From the NCBI GenBank assembly GCA_017504265.1, contig JAFVRN010000015.1, positions 62,001 through 126,000 on the forward strand: 64,000 nt of DNA, in the 5' to 3' direction. Positions 54,081 to 62,199 of this stretch are shown in pieces. The DNA comes from Alistipes sp. Its GTDB lineage: Bacteria > Bacteroidota > Bacteroidia > Bacteroidales > Rikenellaceae. The notes beneath the pieces were generated by a model. It did not search any database, was not told where the DNA came from, and saw only the letters and a list, made by a program, of their open reading frames with translations. Positions within the stretch are counted from its first letter, which is position 1, and the number at the start of each line of letters is the position of its first letter. The position numbers were made by a program, and so were the translations under genes.

Positions 54081-54614
54081 ATGGACGAACTAAGCAATCT
54101 TTTTGGCGGAGCCGAGCAGTTGTGGCAATATATCAAGATATATGCGGCCAAAGCCGGTCGCGAGGCTACGCGCGTAGTGCTGGAGCTATACTATGTGGTT
54201 AAATCGCCGCATACCCCTGCTTTGGATAAGACTCTTATCATTGCTGCACTCGGATATCAATTACTTCCTGACGATAAGAAATTACTGAGTCGAGAGAAGT
54301 ATGGATTGTTGGGATTGCTTGATAATGGTGCAGCTTTAGCATTAGCCTATAATCGAGTTAAAACTCGTGTTACCCCTCAAATTGAGGCACAGGTAGATGC
54401 TATTCTAAACCAGTGGTTCGGTTCTGAGCAACCACAGATTGATACCACTTCGGGGCGTCCTCAGATACCAAGTGGTAACAACGAATTTGATGGCAACTAT
54501 TGGGAACCGCAACCAGCAACAATACCCGCAGCTCCCGAAACAACTATAAGCACAAATCGTCCAAATACTTCCCTGGGAGGATTTAGTGATGATGAGGATG
54601 TGGTGATTGATTAA
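54081..54614 (+). CDS. DUF1232/YkvA-like small protein
   Basis: 177 residues. The middle (residues ~48-100: DKTLIIAALGYQLLPDDKKL ... GLLGLLDNGAALALAYNRVK) has the pattern of DUF1232 (YkvA), a short hydrophobic hairpin of unknown role. The key acidic Asp in the usual motif is partly changed. The C-terminal ~60 residues are Pro/Thr-rich and disordered. 11 bases after the CbxX-type AAA+ gene. The family call is a similarity by eye. Confidence 0.6.
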   Translation: MDELSNLFGGAEQLWQYIKIYAAKAGREATRVVLELYYVVKSPHTPALDKTLIIAALGYQLLPDDKKLLSREKYGLLGLLDNGAALALAYNRVKTRVTPQIEAQVDAILNQWFGSEQPQIDTTSGRPQIPSGNNEFDGNYWEPQPATIPAAPETTISTNRPNTSLGGFSDDEDVVID

Positions 54615-54637
54615 TTTACATGTAATTATACGTGAAT

Positions 54638-55360
54638 ATGGCGGATTCAATTATCGCATTTAGGAATCCCTCCTCACTATTTGCTAAAATTATGAGCGAT
54701 AAAATATTTAATCACGATTGGTTTAGATTATTCAATCACACTTCGATGGATGAGTTTCTGAAGATGAATCAGAGATTCAAGAAGTTTGGTTTGACTCCAA
54801 AAGATGTTGAGGACGCGATTAAGTCGGCGTGTGATTTCTTTCATATCCCAATGCCTCGTATGATTCAAGATCTGACCAATGTCCATAATGGACAGACCAT
54901 GTTTGTAAACTTCAATCCTGGCAGCTACGAGGATGATGTTCTATGTTTCAATATGCAGCAGTTGGTCGATATGAAAGTTGATAGCAAGGAGGCTTTTAGC
55001 CTTGTTATGACTCACGAGTGTGCTCATCGTGTTTTGCAGAATACACAGTTTCCGGGAATCAACAACGGCATATGGGAGCATGAATTAGCCGCAGATTTTT
55101 TGATGGGCTGTCGTGCAGGATTATGGGGTATGGATGATTCGAAGATTAGAGTAGGATTAATCTTAACAAATGCTAGTCCTACCCATCCTGAAGGAGCCCT
55201 TAGAGCACTTTTTGTGCGACACGGTATGTATAAAGCGATAGAAATGCGAGATAATTCTATTCCATTGAGTATACAGAATCTGTTGAATGAGTTTATGGCA
55301 TACCGCCAAGAAAACCTTGAACAGATTCACCATTCTCAAAGAAAATTTTATAGATTCTAA
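54638..55360 (+). CDS. Zinc-metalloprotease-like protein 1 (HExxH)
   Basis: 240 residues from ATG 54638 (a GTG two codons earlier is in frame). The zinc motif is HECAH (126-130) with a downstream acidic region WEHELAADF (~146-153), which can supply the third ligand as in gluzincin-type peptidases. The tail has SPTHPEGALRALFVRH, also present in the related gene at 55543. No signal peptide or TM. It could cut a cytoplasmic target. A homologue of 55543-56298, which shares the HExxH...HELA layout. Confidence 0.72.
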   Translation: MADSIIAFRNPSSLFAKIMSDKIFNHDWFRLFNHTSMDEFLKMNQRFKKFGLTPKDVEDAIKSACDFFHIPMPRMIQDLTNVHNGQTMFVNFNPGSYEDDVLCFNMQQLVDMKVDSKEAFSLVMTHECAHRVLQNTQFPGINNGIWEHELAADFLMGCRAGLWGMDDSKIRVGLILTNASPTHPEGALRALFVRHGMYKAIEMRDNSIPLSIQNLLNEFMAYRQENLEQIHHSQRKFYRF

Positions 55361-55361
55361 A

Positions 55362-55538
55362 ATGGAAGATATGATTTGTAATGCAAATGTGTACTCCGCA
55401 TTTTTGGAGGGGAAAGCAACCAAGGATGAGATGCGCACAATCCTTAAAAAGATGATGCGTGATTCTCGACTAATGATGAAGCTTAATTTGGCTGCAGCAG
55501 TCAGCAGTAGAAGGGAAAAAGGCGAGAAGATAGTCTGA
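55362..55538 (+). CDS. 58-residue helical protein
   Basis: The ATG at 55362 starts 2 bases after the preceding stop, and the gene ends 5 bases before the next, so it is very probably translated within the operon. Sequence pattern: MEDMICNANVYSAF then charged helix (KATKDEMRTILKKMMRDSR) and a basic end. No known family. Its place between two HExxH genes suggests an inhibitor, chaperone or adaptor of those, but nothing else supports that. Confidence 0.5.
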   Translation: MEDMICNANVYSAFLEGKATKDEMRTILKKMMRDSRLMMKLNLAAAVSSRREKGEKIV

Positions 55539-55542
55539 CAAT

Positions 55543-56298
55543 ATGACACAAGAGGAACTATTCGAACATATGAGAGAGTGGAAAGCATTCGTCAGAAGGC
55601 ATAATGCCAACATTTTTGATGTAATGTTCAAGGATATTGATTACTCACTTAAAGACAATGAATTGTGTTCCATTATTTCAGATATCGCACTTTTCTTCGG
55701 TTTGGATATTCCAAACATCAAGACTCATTGCGATACACTTACCAAAATAGAACTAGACTCGAATCATGAGAATTGCAGTGAATTGTATTACAATTGGCAA
55801 TTGTTACAAAAAAGCGGAATAAATAATAGAGATGCTTTTACACTCTGTATGGTTCACGAGTTGACTCATCTCTATTTTAAGGATACAAGATTCTTACTAT
55901 GTAGTAATGAGAGATGGTGTCACGAGTTGGCTACTGACTATGTTGTAGGAATATATTCTGCACTAAAAGGGATTGCAACAAGTAAGTACAAATATGTAGT
56001 GCGGCAATTGCCAAAGACTCTAACACATCCCAAAGGTGTGCATCGAGCAGATGTTGTTGAGTTTGCCCGTGAGTGTATGTTCAGGTTCCCTTGGTGTGAT
56101 GTCGATTCTGCAATGGCCGGACTCCCTGCATTTGTTTATGGTAGGCAAAAGTTGTTGAATGAGGAATTAGTTCAGTGTGTAAGAGATATAAAAGAGAAAA
56201 AAGATGTAATTTTGCAAAATAAACCAATTGTGATAGAGGACTTGTCTGATAATAACTTGCTTAAGCAAGCAGTGCTAAAATATAAAAACTCAAAATAA
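55543..56298 (+). CDS. Zinc-metalloprotease-like protein 2 (HExxH)
   Basis: 251 residues. HELTH at 105-109 and CHELATDY at ~126-133 give the same spacing and downstream HELA pattern as the protein encoded at 54638. The shared tail motif THPKGVHRADVVEF is at ~165-180. Otherwise diverged. A paralogue pair separated by one tiny gene is unusual. Both keep the zinc ligands, so both may be active, possibly with different targets. Confidence 0.7.
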   Translation: MTQEELFEHMREWKAFVRRHNANIFDVMFKDIDYSLKDNELCSIISDIALFFGLDIPNIKTHCDTLTKIELDSNHENCSELYYNWQLLQKSGINNRDAFTLCMVHELTHLYFKDTRFLLCSNERWCHELATDYVVGIYSALKGIATSKYKYVVRQLPKTLTHPKGVHRADVVEFARECMFRFPWCDVDSAMAGLPAFVYGRQKLLNEELVQCVRDIKEKKDVILQNKPIVIEDLSDNNLLKQAVLKYKNSK

Positions 56299-56305
56299 CA
56301 CCATT

Positions 56306-57667
56306 ATGACTACGATATTCTCAAAACCTAATAGTTTCAATGCTGAGATTGTGCGAGAGAATTCCGCTATCTCGGGCTTGGAGGATGGCAAAGTATATGT
56401 ACTTGCTGCGCGTACTGATTTGTTTGTTGATGCAGTAAAAACTGCGATCAAGCATTTCAAGAACTTGATGGATAACAGAGAAGGTCTTATCTATCATTAT
56501 GATATTTCTGTTATTGAGAATGTTGAGTCTGTAATTACATCAGGTGCACTACATGATGCTGTGCGGAACGGTGTAAACATTATCCTCCCAATAAGCACCC
56601 CGAATATAGCCGAAAAGCAATATATCGTAGCAAAATCGGAAGCTGCATTATTGGATATGTACATTCCTTCAATGGTTATGCAGGCAGAGAACCTGACCAA
56701 GAAGGCCATTGAGGAAGCGTTGATAAACTTAGCGATTCAGGAATCGGAGAGTTGCAGTAAACTCCTTGGTGATGTATACCTCAACAATCTCTCATCCGAA
56801 GTTGATGATGACCCTTTTAGAGATCTCTTTTGCAGTATGGGAGATTTCGCAATGGCGATGGCTCCAACACGCGGTTTGTATGGAGCAATCCCAATTGATA
56901 CTTCATACAAAAAGTCTCGTGAGATTATGAGTCGATTTGTGGAGAATTGTAAGCTCATCAACAAAACTGAAAAGAAGAACAAGTTAAGTAAGGTCCAGGT
57001 CGAAAAACTGCAAAAGGCACAAAGTGAGGTGAATTATGTATTTAACTTGTTTACCCCTAATGTGTATAGCAGGTTTGCACTACAAATGATGAAGAAGAAC
57101 GATATCTCCTTGGCTTTCGACAACTGCATCAACAGGGATAAGATTGCAGCCAACTCTAAACTTGTGGTGTCTGTAGAGTACGCTAAGCCTGAGATAGATG
57201 CCAAGCTCGATCCTAAGATTGTCAAAAAACTTAAAACGAATGGTAAGTTCAGAGTATATCTAAGCGATGGCGAGGATACCGTTCAGGTGAAATTTGGTCG
57301 TGCTGCATCTTGCATTGTATATATTATGTATTTGCTTGATAGAAAACAGCGAGGCGATGAGATTGATACTCTCAAAATATCGAACAATGAGAAATTGTTT
57401 TGCGAATTGTACGGTGCTGTGTATAATAAATCTGAGGCAAAAGATACATTCAAGACTCTTGAGTCCAGATTTGACGGTGGCAAAGTTAAACGCTCTCGCT
57501 TAACGGATTGCTATTCAGATATTCGCAAGGCACTTGATGAGTCTGTATCTGAATTTGGCGAATCGGCACTTCCATTCTATATTCCGAATGAGTATTCTCA
57601 TATTACAGTGTTAAGTAGTAATATTTCTATTCATGAGGCTTTTGAGAATCTTTCGTTTGTATATTAA
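56306..57667 (+). CDS. Unknown 453-residue protein
   Basis: No confident family. Helical throughout. The last ~130 residues (YIMYLLDRKQRGDEID ... LFCELYGAVYN ... RLTDCYSDIRKALDES ... ALPFYI) resemble the pattern of a C-terminal winged-helix-like domain that I associate with other Bacteroidetes proteins, but the match is by eye only. No catalytic motif, signal or TM. Last gene before the terminator/promoter hairpin at 57776. Confidence 0.55.
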   Translation: MTTIFSKPNSFNAEIVRENSAISGLEDGKVYVLAARTDLFVDAVKTAIKHFKNLMDNREGLIYHYDISVIENVESVITSGALHDAVRNGVNIILPISTPNIAEKQYIVAKSEAALLDMYIPSMVMQAENLTKKAIEEALINLAIQESESCSKLLGDVYLNNLSSEVDDDPFRDLFCSMGDFAMAMAPTRGLYGAIPIDTSYKKSREIMSRFVENCKLINKTEKKNKLSKVQVEKLQKAQSEVNYVFNLFTPNVYSRFALQMMKKNDISLAFDNCINRDKIAANSKLVVSVEYAKPEIDAKLDPKIVKKLKTNGKFRVYLSDGEDTVQVKFGRAASCIVYIMYLLDRKQRGDEIDTLKISNNEKLFCELYGAVYNKSEAKDTFKTLESRFDGGKVKRSRLTDCYSDIRKALDESVSEFGESALPFYIPNEYSHITVLSSNISIHEAFENLSFVY

Positions 57668-57775
57668 AAATAGACCATTTTTAGCATTGTTTCAAAATGT
57701 AACAATCTGACATATTGATAGATGACGCGCCCTTTCATTGGGCTGTCGCAAGGTCGTATTTTTCCATACTGTATA

Positions 57776-57819
57776 GCTTAATTTTGTATTCAGATAACGA
57801 TGCAAAATTAAGCTTTTTT
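57776..57819 (+). terminator. Terminator of first island operon, overlapping a -7 box
   Basis: An 11-bp perfect stem GCTTAATTTTG / CAAAATTAAGC (57776-57786, 57803-57813) and then six T. The left arm contains TAATTTTG (57779-57786), a possible -7 box for the next operon. The remaining upstream gap (57668-57775) contains only a GCCC-x7-GGGC hairpin near 57729. Confidence 0.7.
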
Positions 57820-57847
57820 ATTGGTCAAAATTTTAAAAATATACGGT

Positions 57848-59095
57848 ATGAAAACTAAGAACTTTGTAGGCACAATCGCAAGCCTTATCGAAACTGCGAA
57901 TGACAAGCATTTCACTTTGGATGCTGTTGAGGTAATGGAGTTTGTAAAGCAGGTAATCTCTGCTATTACTGAGGAGTTTTGCGTGCTTGGCAAGGCGACC
58001 GCCATGAGTGGTGAGCAGGCTCTTGCGAAGGCGGAAGACATTTATGTGGATGCAGATGGTGAGTTGGATGAGAATGTGGACTTCTTCTGCGATAAGGAGG
58101 CTATGGAGTCTATCTACGAAACCGTCTATGCATTGATGACGGAGAAGAACTACAAGAGCGATGCTGTTCGTATTGTCGAGAGTATCAAAAGTGATGAGAC
58201 TTTTGCATATGATTTCTTCTATGGCACAAAACCTGTGCCCGGCAAGAACATTGCCGGCCTTCGCTCTCGCATCATCAACCAGGTCCGTATGAGTTACGGT
58301 GTTGTGGTTGATCCTTTGGATTTCAATACTATCCTCTATGAGCACCTCTACTCCGAGGGTACTTGGAAAGTACTCAACTCTTACAACTACCGTAGTACCA
58401 TTTTCCAGTGGTTGGGCACTGTTGCTTCGCACTGCATTATGGCCCACTTGGAGGAGAATGGCTATATCAAAATTTCTCGTGCCCGCACTCCGGGTAACAC
58501 TCGCTTGGTGCTTAAGAAGAAGACGCCCGAGTATTGCCGTATCGTAATCGATGATATGGTAAAGATTCGTTCTATGCGCGATATGCTTTTTGCAGTTTAT
58601 GTTGACCGTATCGACCAGGAGACTATTCAGGAGCGTTTTGGTATGGACGAGGAGATGTACAAGCTCACTCTTCGTGCTTCTGAGAAGACTTTGAAGACGG
58701 CATTGCTCAATACCGAGCATCCTTACGACGATGTCCTTGTCGATAAGGGTGCCCGTAAGATTATGCTCTCATCAGACTTCCTGACTATCATTGGTCAGAC
58801 CAATGCTGCTTACAACGAGGATAGCCCTTTGCGCGAGGTGCTGGGTGTAACTCCTGACGATACAGAGTTCGATACCAAGGTTATCGACTTCCTCTACAAC
58901 TTCACCAATAACCTTGATTGGAGCGACGAGGACAAGTATGTATGGCAGAGCCGTTACATCAAGAATGTGAAGCCAGATGATGTGGCTGAGAATCTTCCTA
59001 ATCGCTCTCGTCCATGGGTGGATACACGCTATTCGCGCCTCAATCGCCAATTCAAGGAGGCCATTCGTGAGTGGTGGGCAAATATTAACCGCTAA
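57848..59095 (+). CDS. Sigma-70-like protein
   Basis: 415 residues from ATG 57848. The middle (residues ~155-220: FNTILYEHLYSEGTWKVLNS, YRSTIFQWLGTVASHCIMAHL) has the pattern of sigma region 2 (dimerisation helix, then TFxxWLxxxAxN-like). A later stretch (residues ~250-290: YVDRIDQETIQERFGMDEEM, YKLTLRASEKTLKTALL) has the pattern of a region 4 helix-turn-helix. Extra N-terminal (~1-130) and C-terminal (~300-415) parts are unusual for an ECF factor. If right, it could transcribe the island's own genes. The call is a pattern match by eye; a divergent structural relative is possible. Confidence 0.5.
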   Translation: MKTKNFVGTIASLIETANDKHFTLDAVEVMEFVKQVISAITEEFCVLGKATAMSGEQALAKAEDIYVDADGELDENVDFFCDKEAMESIYETVYALMTEKNYKSDAVRIVESIKSDETFAYDFFYGTKPVPGKNIAGLRSRIINQVRMSYGVVVDPLDFNTILYEHLYSEGTWKVLNSYNYRSTIFQWLGTVASHCIMAHLEENGYIKISRARTPGNTRLVLKKKTPEYCRIVIDDMVKIRSMRDMLFAVYVDRIDQETIQERFGMDEEMYKLTLRASEKTLKTALLNTEHPYDDVLVDKGARKIMLSSDFLTIIGQTNAAYNEDSPLREVLGVTPDDTEFDTKVIDFLYNFTNNLDWSDEDKYVWQSRYIKNVKPDDVAENLPNRSRPWVDTRYSRLNRQFKEAIREWWANINR

Positions 59096-59107
59096 GACTA
59101 TACAGCT

Positions 59108-60967
59108 ATGATTCTCACACTGAACACTAAGTTTGAGGGATATACTCCGGTGCAGGTGCTCGGCAAGAGCACCTCGTACCGTGAGGTGTACCTTGCTAAG
59201 AACAGCTTTGAGCAGGATGTTGTTCTTACCGTATACGATATGAACAAATTGCCCGAGTGTTTCACTGATGGCAAGATTCCTGAGTTTGAGATTATCCCAC
59301 AGCTCACTAATGAGGCTTTACCTACATACATCGAGCGCGGAGACTACGACAACGATGAGATTTCATTGCGATGGATGGCGACAAAATATGTTGGCGGCAT
59401 TACACTCTCTGAGTACATACACTCGGACTATGTTCGCAATGAACGAGAGATGCTCCATCAGTTCTATAACTTGTTGGTGGCAGTTAAGGAACTCTCCTGG
59501 CGTATGGGTGGCGGTTGTTGCAACAACATTTCTACGGATAATATCATTGTTACGGTAGATGCTGCCGATGAAGCAAAGTGGCATCTTGTGGGTCTTAATT
59601 GCGTGTCCGAGACTTGCAAAGGTCGTGCGACATTTGATACTTACGCAGCGTCTCGTTTCTTTCGAGCACCGGAGACATTGGTTGGGCATTACAATGTGAG
59701 GACAGACATCTTCTCATTGGGAATTGTACTTGCTATTATTATGCAAGGTAAGCATCCTTGGGAAAAGTTTATTAAAACAGATGCCCCTTTGCCAATTGCT
59801 GCTGTAGTAAAGATTATGCGCGATAATGCTCCAATGTTAGCAATACCAGATGCCCTAAAGAATATTGTTGCTAAGGCAATTGCAACCAAACCATCTGAAC
59901 GCTACAAGTCCATAGAGGATTTTGGTGCTGCTATAGCCAAGTATCTCGGGAACGAGAACTTGAGCAGTTTTGAGTGTTTTGCTCCTGCACATTCAAAGCC
60001 TGTTGCAACACCTCCCGAGCATAAAACCGAGGAAGAGGAATCTGTGGATGTCATGAAACAACAAGCACCTCCTCAGCCAAAGTCCAATGTCAAGATTGAG
60101 AGGGTTAAGGGTAATGGCTTTAAGGATGTCGCAGGTATGGACCAACTCAAATGTAAACTTACTCGAAACTTTGTAGATATCGCTCAGAATCGCGAGTTGG
60201 CAGCACAATTTCATATTACTCCTCCTAACGGCATCCTGTTGTGGGGCCCTCCGGGTACGGGTAAGACATTTATCTCGCGCAAGCTTGCCGAGGAGAGCGG
60301 AATGTTGTTCAGCCTTATTAAGCCAAGCGACTTAGGCAATATCTATATCCACGGTTCGCAAAGTATGATTGCAGACCTTTTTACCCGTAGTGAGGAGCTG
60401 GCTGCAAAGAACAATTGTGGTGTTCTGTTGGTCTTTGACGAGTTTGACAGTCTTGTTCCAAAGCGAGGCGTGAATGACGATAACAATCAGGCGAATGAGG
60501 TGGCAGAGTTCCTTACAAGGCTCAACGATTGCGCCGAGAAGAATGTCTTTGTTGTAGCTACCACAAACCGCATCGACGCCATCGACCCTGCCATAATTCG
60601 TAAGGGGCGTATGGACGAAGTGATATATGTCGGACTACCCGATGAAGAAGCACGCAAGGAACTTTTGGAATTGGAACTTCTGAAGCGACCACACGAAGAT
60701 ATAGACATGGCTCGCATCGTTGAATTAACCAAAGGCTATTCGTCAAGCGACATAAGTTTTATCGTAAAGGAGTGTGCCAGATGCTCATTTGACGAGAGTA
60801 TCAAGGCAAAGCACTTGGTGAAAATAGATCAACCGCTACTTGAAAAAACAATTGCTGGAACGCGACCTTCAGTGACAGCTGATGAACTCCGTCAGTTTGA
60901 GCGAGCCAAAGAATCGTTCTCAAGAGGGCAAAAGCCCGAACGACCTCGAATAGGTTTTGTCAAATAG
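59108..60967 (+). CDS. Pseudokinase fused to Cdc48/FtsH-type AAA+ ATPase
   Basis: 619 residues. Residues ~8-285 follow a Ser/Thr protein kinase fold: a loop (LGKSTSYREVYLAK), the APE motif (RAPETLVGHYNVRTDIFSLGIVL, ~187-208) and the late arginine helix (KPSERYKSIEDF). The catalytic residues are gone: the strand-3 Lys is replaced (VVLTVYDM), HRD is NNISTDN, and DFG is VGLN. After a Pro-rich linker (~290-335) comes one AAA+ module: Walker A GPPGTGKT (380-387), Walker B VFDEFD (442-447), ATTNR sensor (484-488), DPAIIRKGRMDEV arginine finger (~493-504). 12 bases after the sigma-like gene. A scaffold/sensor controlling an unfoldase is the natural guess. Confidence 0.82.
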   Translation: MILTLNTKFEGYTPVQVLGKSTSYREVYLAKNSFEQDVVLTVYDMNKLPECFTDGKIPEFEIIPQLTNEALPTYIERGDYDNDEISLRWMATKYVGGITLSEYIHSDYVRNEREMLHQFYNLLVAVKELSWRMGGGCCNNISTDNIIVTVDAADEAKWHLVGLNCVSETCKGRATFDTYAASRFFRAPETLVGHYNVRTDIFSLGIVLAIIMQGKHPWEKFIKTDAPLPIAAVVKIMRDNAPMLAIPDALKNIVAKAIATKPSERYKSIEDFGAAIAKYLGNENLSSFECFAPAHSKPVATPPEHKTEEEESVDVMKQQAPPQPKSNVKIERVKGNGFKDVAGMDQLKCKLTRNFVDIAQNRELAAQFHITPPNGILLWGPPGTGKTFISRKLAEESGMLFSLIKPSDLGNIYIHGSQSMIADLFTRSEELAAKNNCGVLLVFDEFDSLVPKRGVNDDNNQANEVAEFLTRLNDCAEKNVFVVATTNRIDAIDPAIIRKGRMDEVIYVGLPDEEARKELLELELLKRPHEDIDMARIVELTKGYSSSDISFIVKECARCSFDESIKAKHLVKIDQPLLEKTIAGTRPSVTADELRQFERAKESFSRGQKPERPRIGFVK

Positions 60968-61026
60968 TTGATAGATATTCGATGATACGACACTCTATGT
61001 AATAAACAACATAACAAAATAATATT

Positions 61027-61518
61027 ATGAACCAGAAAGAGATTATACTTGACCAATTGAAGGCAATGGGCTTCGAGCCTATCGAACTTGGAGATGTAGG
61101 ATTTGTATTCAAGTACGAAGATATGAATTACCTATACATGCCTGATGATGATGACGAGCAGTTCTTGCGCATTGTTCTTCCTCACTTATTTGAGGTAACA
61201 GCCGAGAATCGTGTTGCAGTATTGGATGCGATGCACGAGACGGGCATGATGCTGAAATATGCGAAGGTCTGTATTATGCATGAGAATGCTGCTTGGGCGA
61301 TTTATGAGCATCGTCTTACATCCACCGACAATTTAGCTGAGCTATTGGAGCATATTATCCGTGTTCTCGAGGCTGCCGCTCACGTGTTCTATAAAAAAAT
61401 AAACGGAGAAGATGTTATGGGGCGTCCAGAAGAGTCGGAGGATCGTTCCGATGAAGAACTTGAGGCAGAGTTGCAGAAGATGCTCGATAGCATTGAGGAA
61501 GACGAAGTGGCTAACTAA
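61027..61518 (+). CDS. YbjN/type-III-chaperone-like protein 1
   Basis: 163 residues. An alpha/beta domain with alternation MNYLYMPDDDDEQFLRIVLPHLFEV ... KYAKVCIMHENAAWAIYEHR and a helical C-terminus (HIIRVLEAAAHVFYKKI), then an acidic tail of Asp/Glu. The fold pattern is that of YbjN and the type III secretion chaperones, which bind other proteins. Similar small proteins lie at 61531, 62200, 63033 and perhaps 63451. The homology among them is weak and by eye. Confidence 0.55.
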   Translation: MNQKEIILDQLKAMGFEPIELGDVGFVFKYEDMNYLYMPDDDDEQFLRIVLPHLFEVTAENRVAVLDAMHETGMMLKYAKVCIMHENAAWAIYEHRLTSTDNLAELLEHIIRVLEAAAHVFYKKINGEDVMGRPEESEDRSDEELEAELQKMLDSIEEDEVAN

Positions 61519-61530
61519 ATAATTGCAGAT

Positions 61531-61914
61531 ATGAGTACATTTGAATTGGCGAAAGAGTTTATCGCAAGCCAGCGATACCAGATGTTGTACGAGGATAGTT
61601 CGGATGGCCACATCGCCTTCCGTTTCCAGATGAATACAATCCACTTTTGGGGAAACTCCGAAGATGAGCATTTCTTCTTTATGACACTGCCTAACTTCAC
61701 GGATGTAACCGAGGAGAATATGGCACAAGTGAAGGAGAATTGTCATCAGATAAACAAAGAGGCTAAACTCGTAAAGCTCTATGTTTTGAATGATGTGATT
61801 TTGGCTGCTGCAGAGGTTTATTACCTTGCCGAGGATGACTTCAAGTTTCAAATGCTGAATGCCCTAAAGCATCTTGTAGCAGCAAAAGTAATGTATAAGA
61901 AACTTGATGAGTAG
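61531..61914 (+). CDS. YbjN/type-III-chaperone-like protein 2
   Basis: 127 residues, 12 bases after the preceding gene. It has the same succession as its neighbour: MNTIHFWGNSEDEHFFFMTLPNFTDVTEEN (compare MPDDDDEQFLRIVLPHLFEVTAEN), then KLVKLYVLNDVILAAAEVYY, then a C-terminal helix with AAKVMYKKL. The shared F/L-P-x-(F/L)-x-(D/E)-V-T-x-EN segment suggests a tandem duplication. Confidence 0.55.
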   Translation: MSTFELAKEFIASQRYQMLYEDSSDGHIAFRFQMNTIHFWGNSEDEHFFFMTLPNFTDVTEENMAQVKENCHQINKEAKLVKLYVLNDVILAAAEVYYLAEDDFKFQMLNALKHLVAAKVMYKKLDE

Positions 61915-62002
61915 AGAAAAGTAACGCTTTGTTGGTGATAGCGCATACGAGTATCGAAAATTATCATTAAATTTATGAAGCTAACTTAACAATAATAAAG
62001 CT

Positions 62003-62173
62003 ATGAAGAAGGTAAAGGAGATTCGCGGATTGAAATGCCCCAACCATGATTATGCGAGAGACAACTACCATTTCTTGTATGAGGAAGCTTACCCAGGTGC
62101 TAAGCCGCTTTCAAGTACAAGGTGTATCAAGTGTGGCTACACGATGTCGTTGCACAAGCCACAGAAGTATTAA
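62003..62173 (+). CDS. 56-residue zinc-ribbon protein, copy 2
   Basis: 45 of 56 residues match the protein at 42317-42487, with the same zinc ligands C12, H15, C42, C45 and the same length. The differences are mainly at exposed positions (for example the QP/EE and GA/KA pairs), and the codons differ in many synonymous positions, so the copies diverged under selection. It lies 88 bases after the chaperone-like gene at 61531. Confidence 0.8.
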   Translation: MKKVKEIRGLKCPNHDYARDNYHFLYEEAYPGAKPLSSTRCIKCGYTMSLHKPQKY

Positions 62174-62199
62174 TAGCAATCACGACAGACTTGAATAAT

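Noticed and set aside
42498..60967. Gas vesicle, type VI or type VII secretion cluster
   Set aside because: The CbxX-type AAA+ protein recalls EccA of type VII secretion and coiled coils recall other machines, but none of the structural genes of those systems (ESX substrates, EccC, sheath, tube, GvpA) are present.
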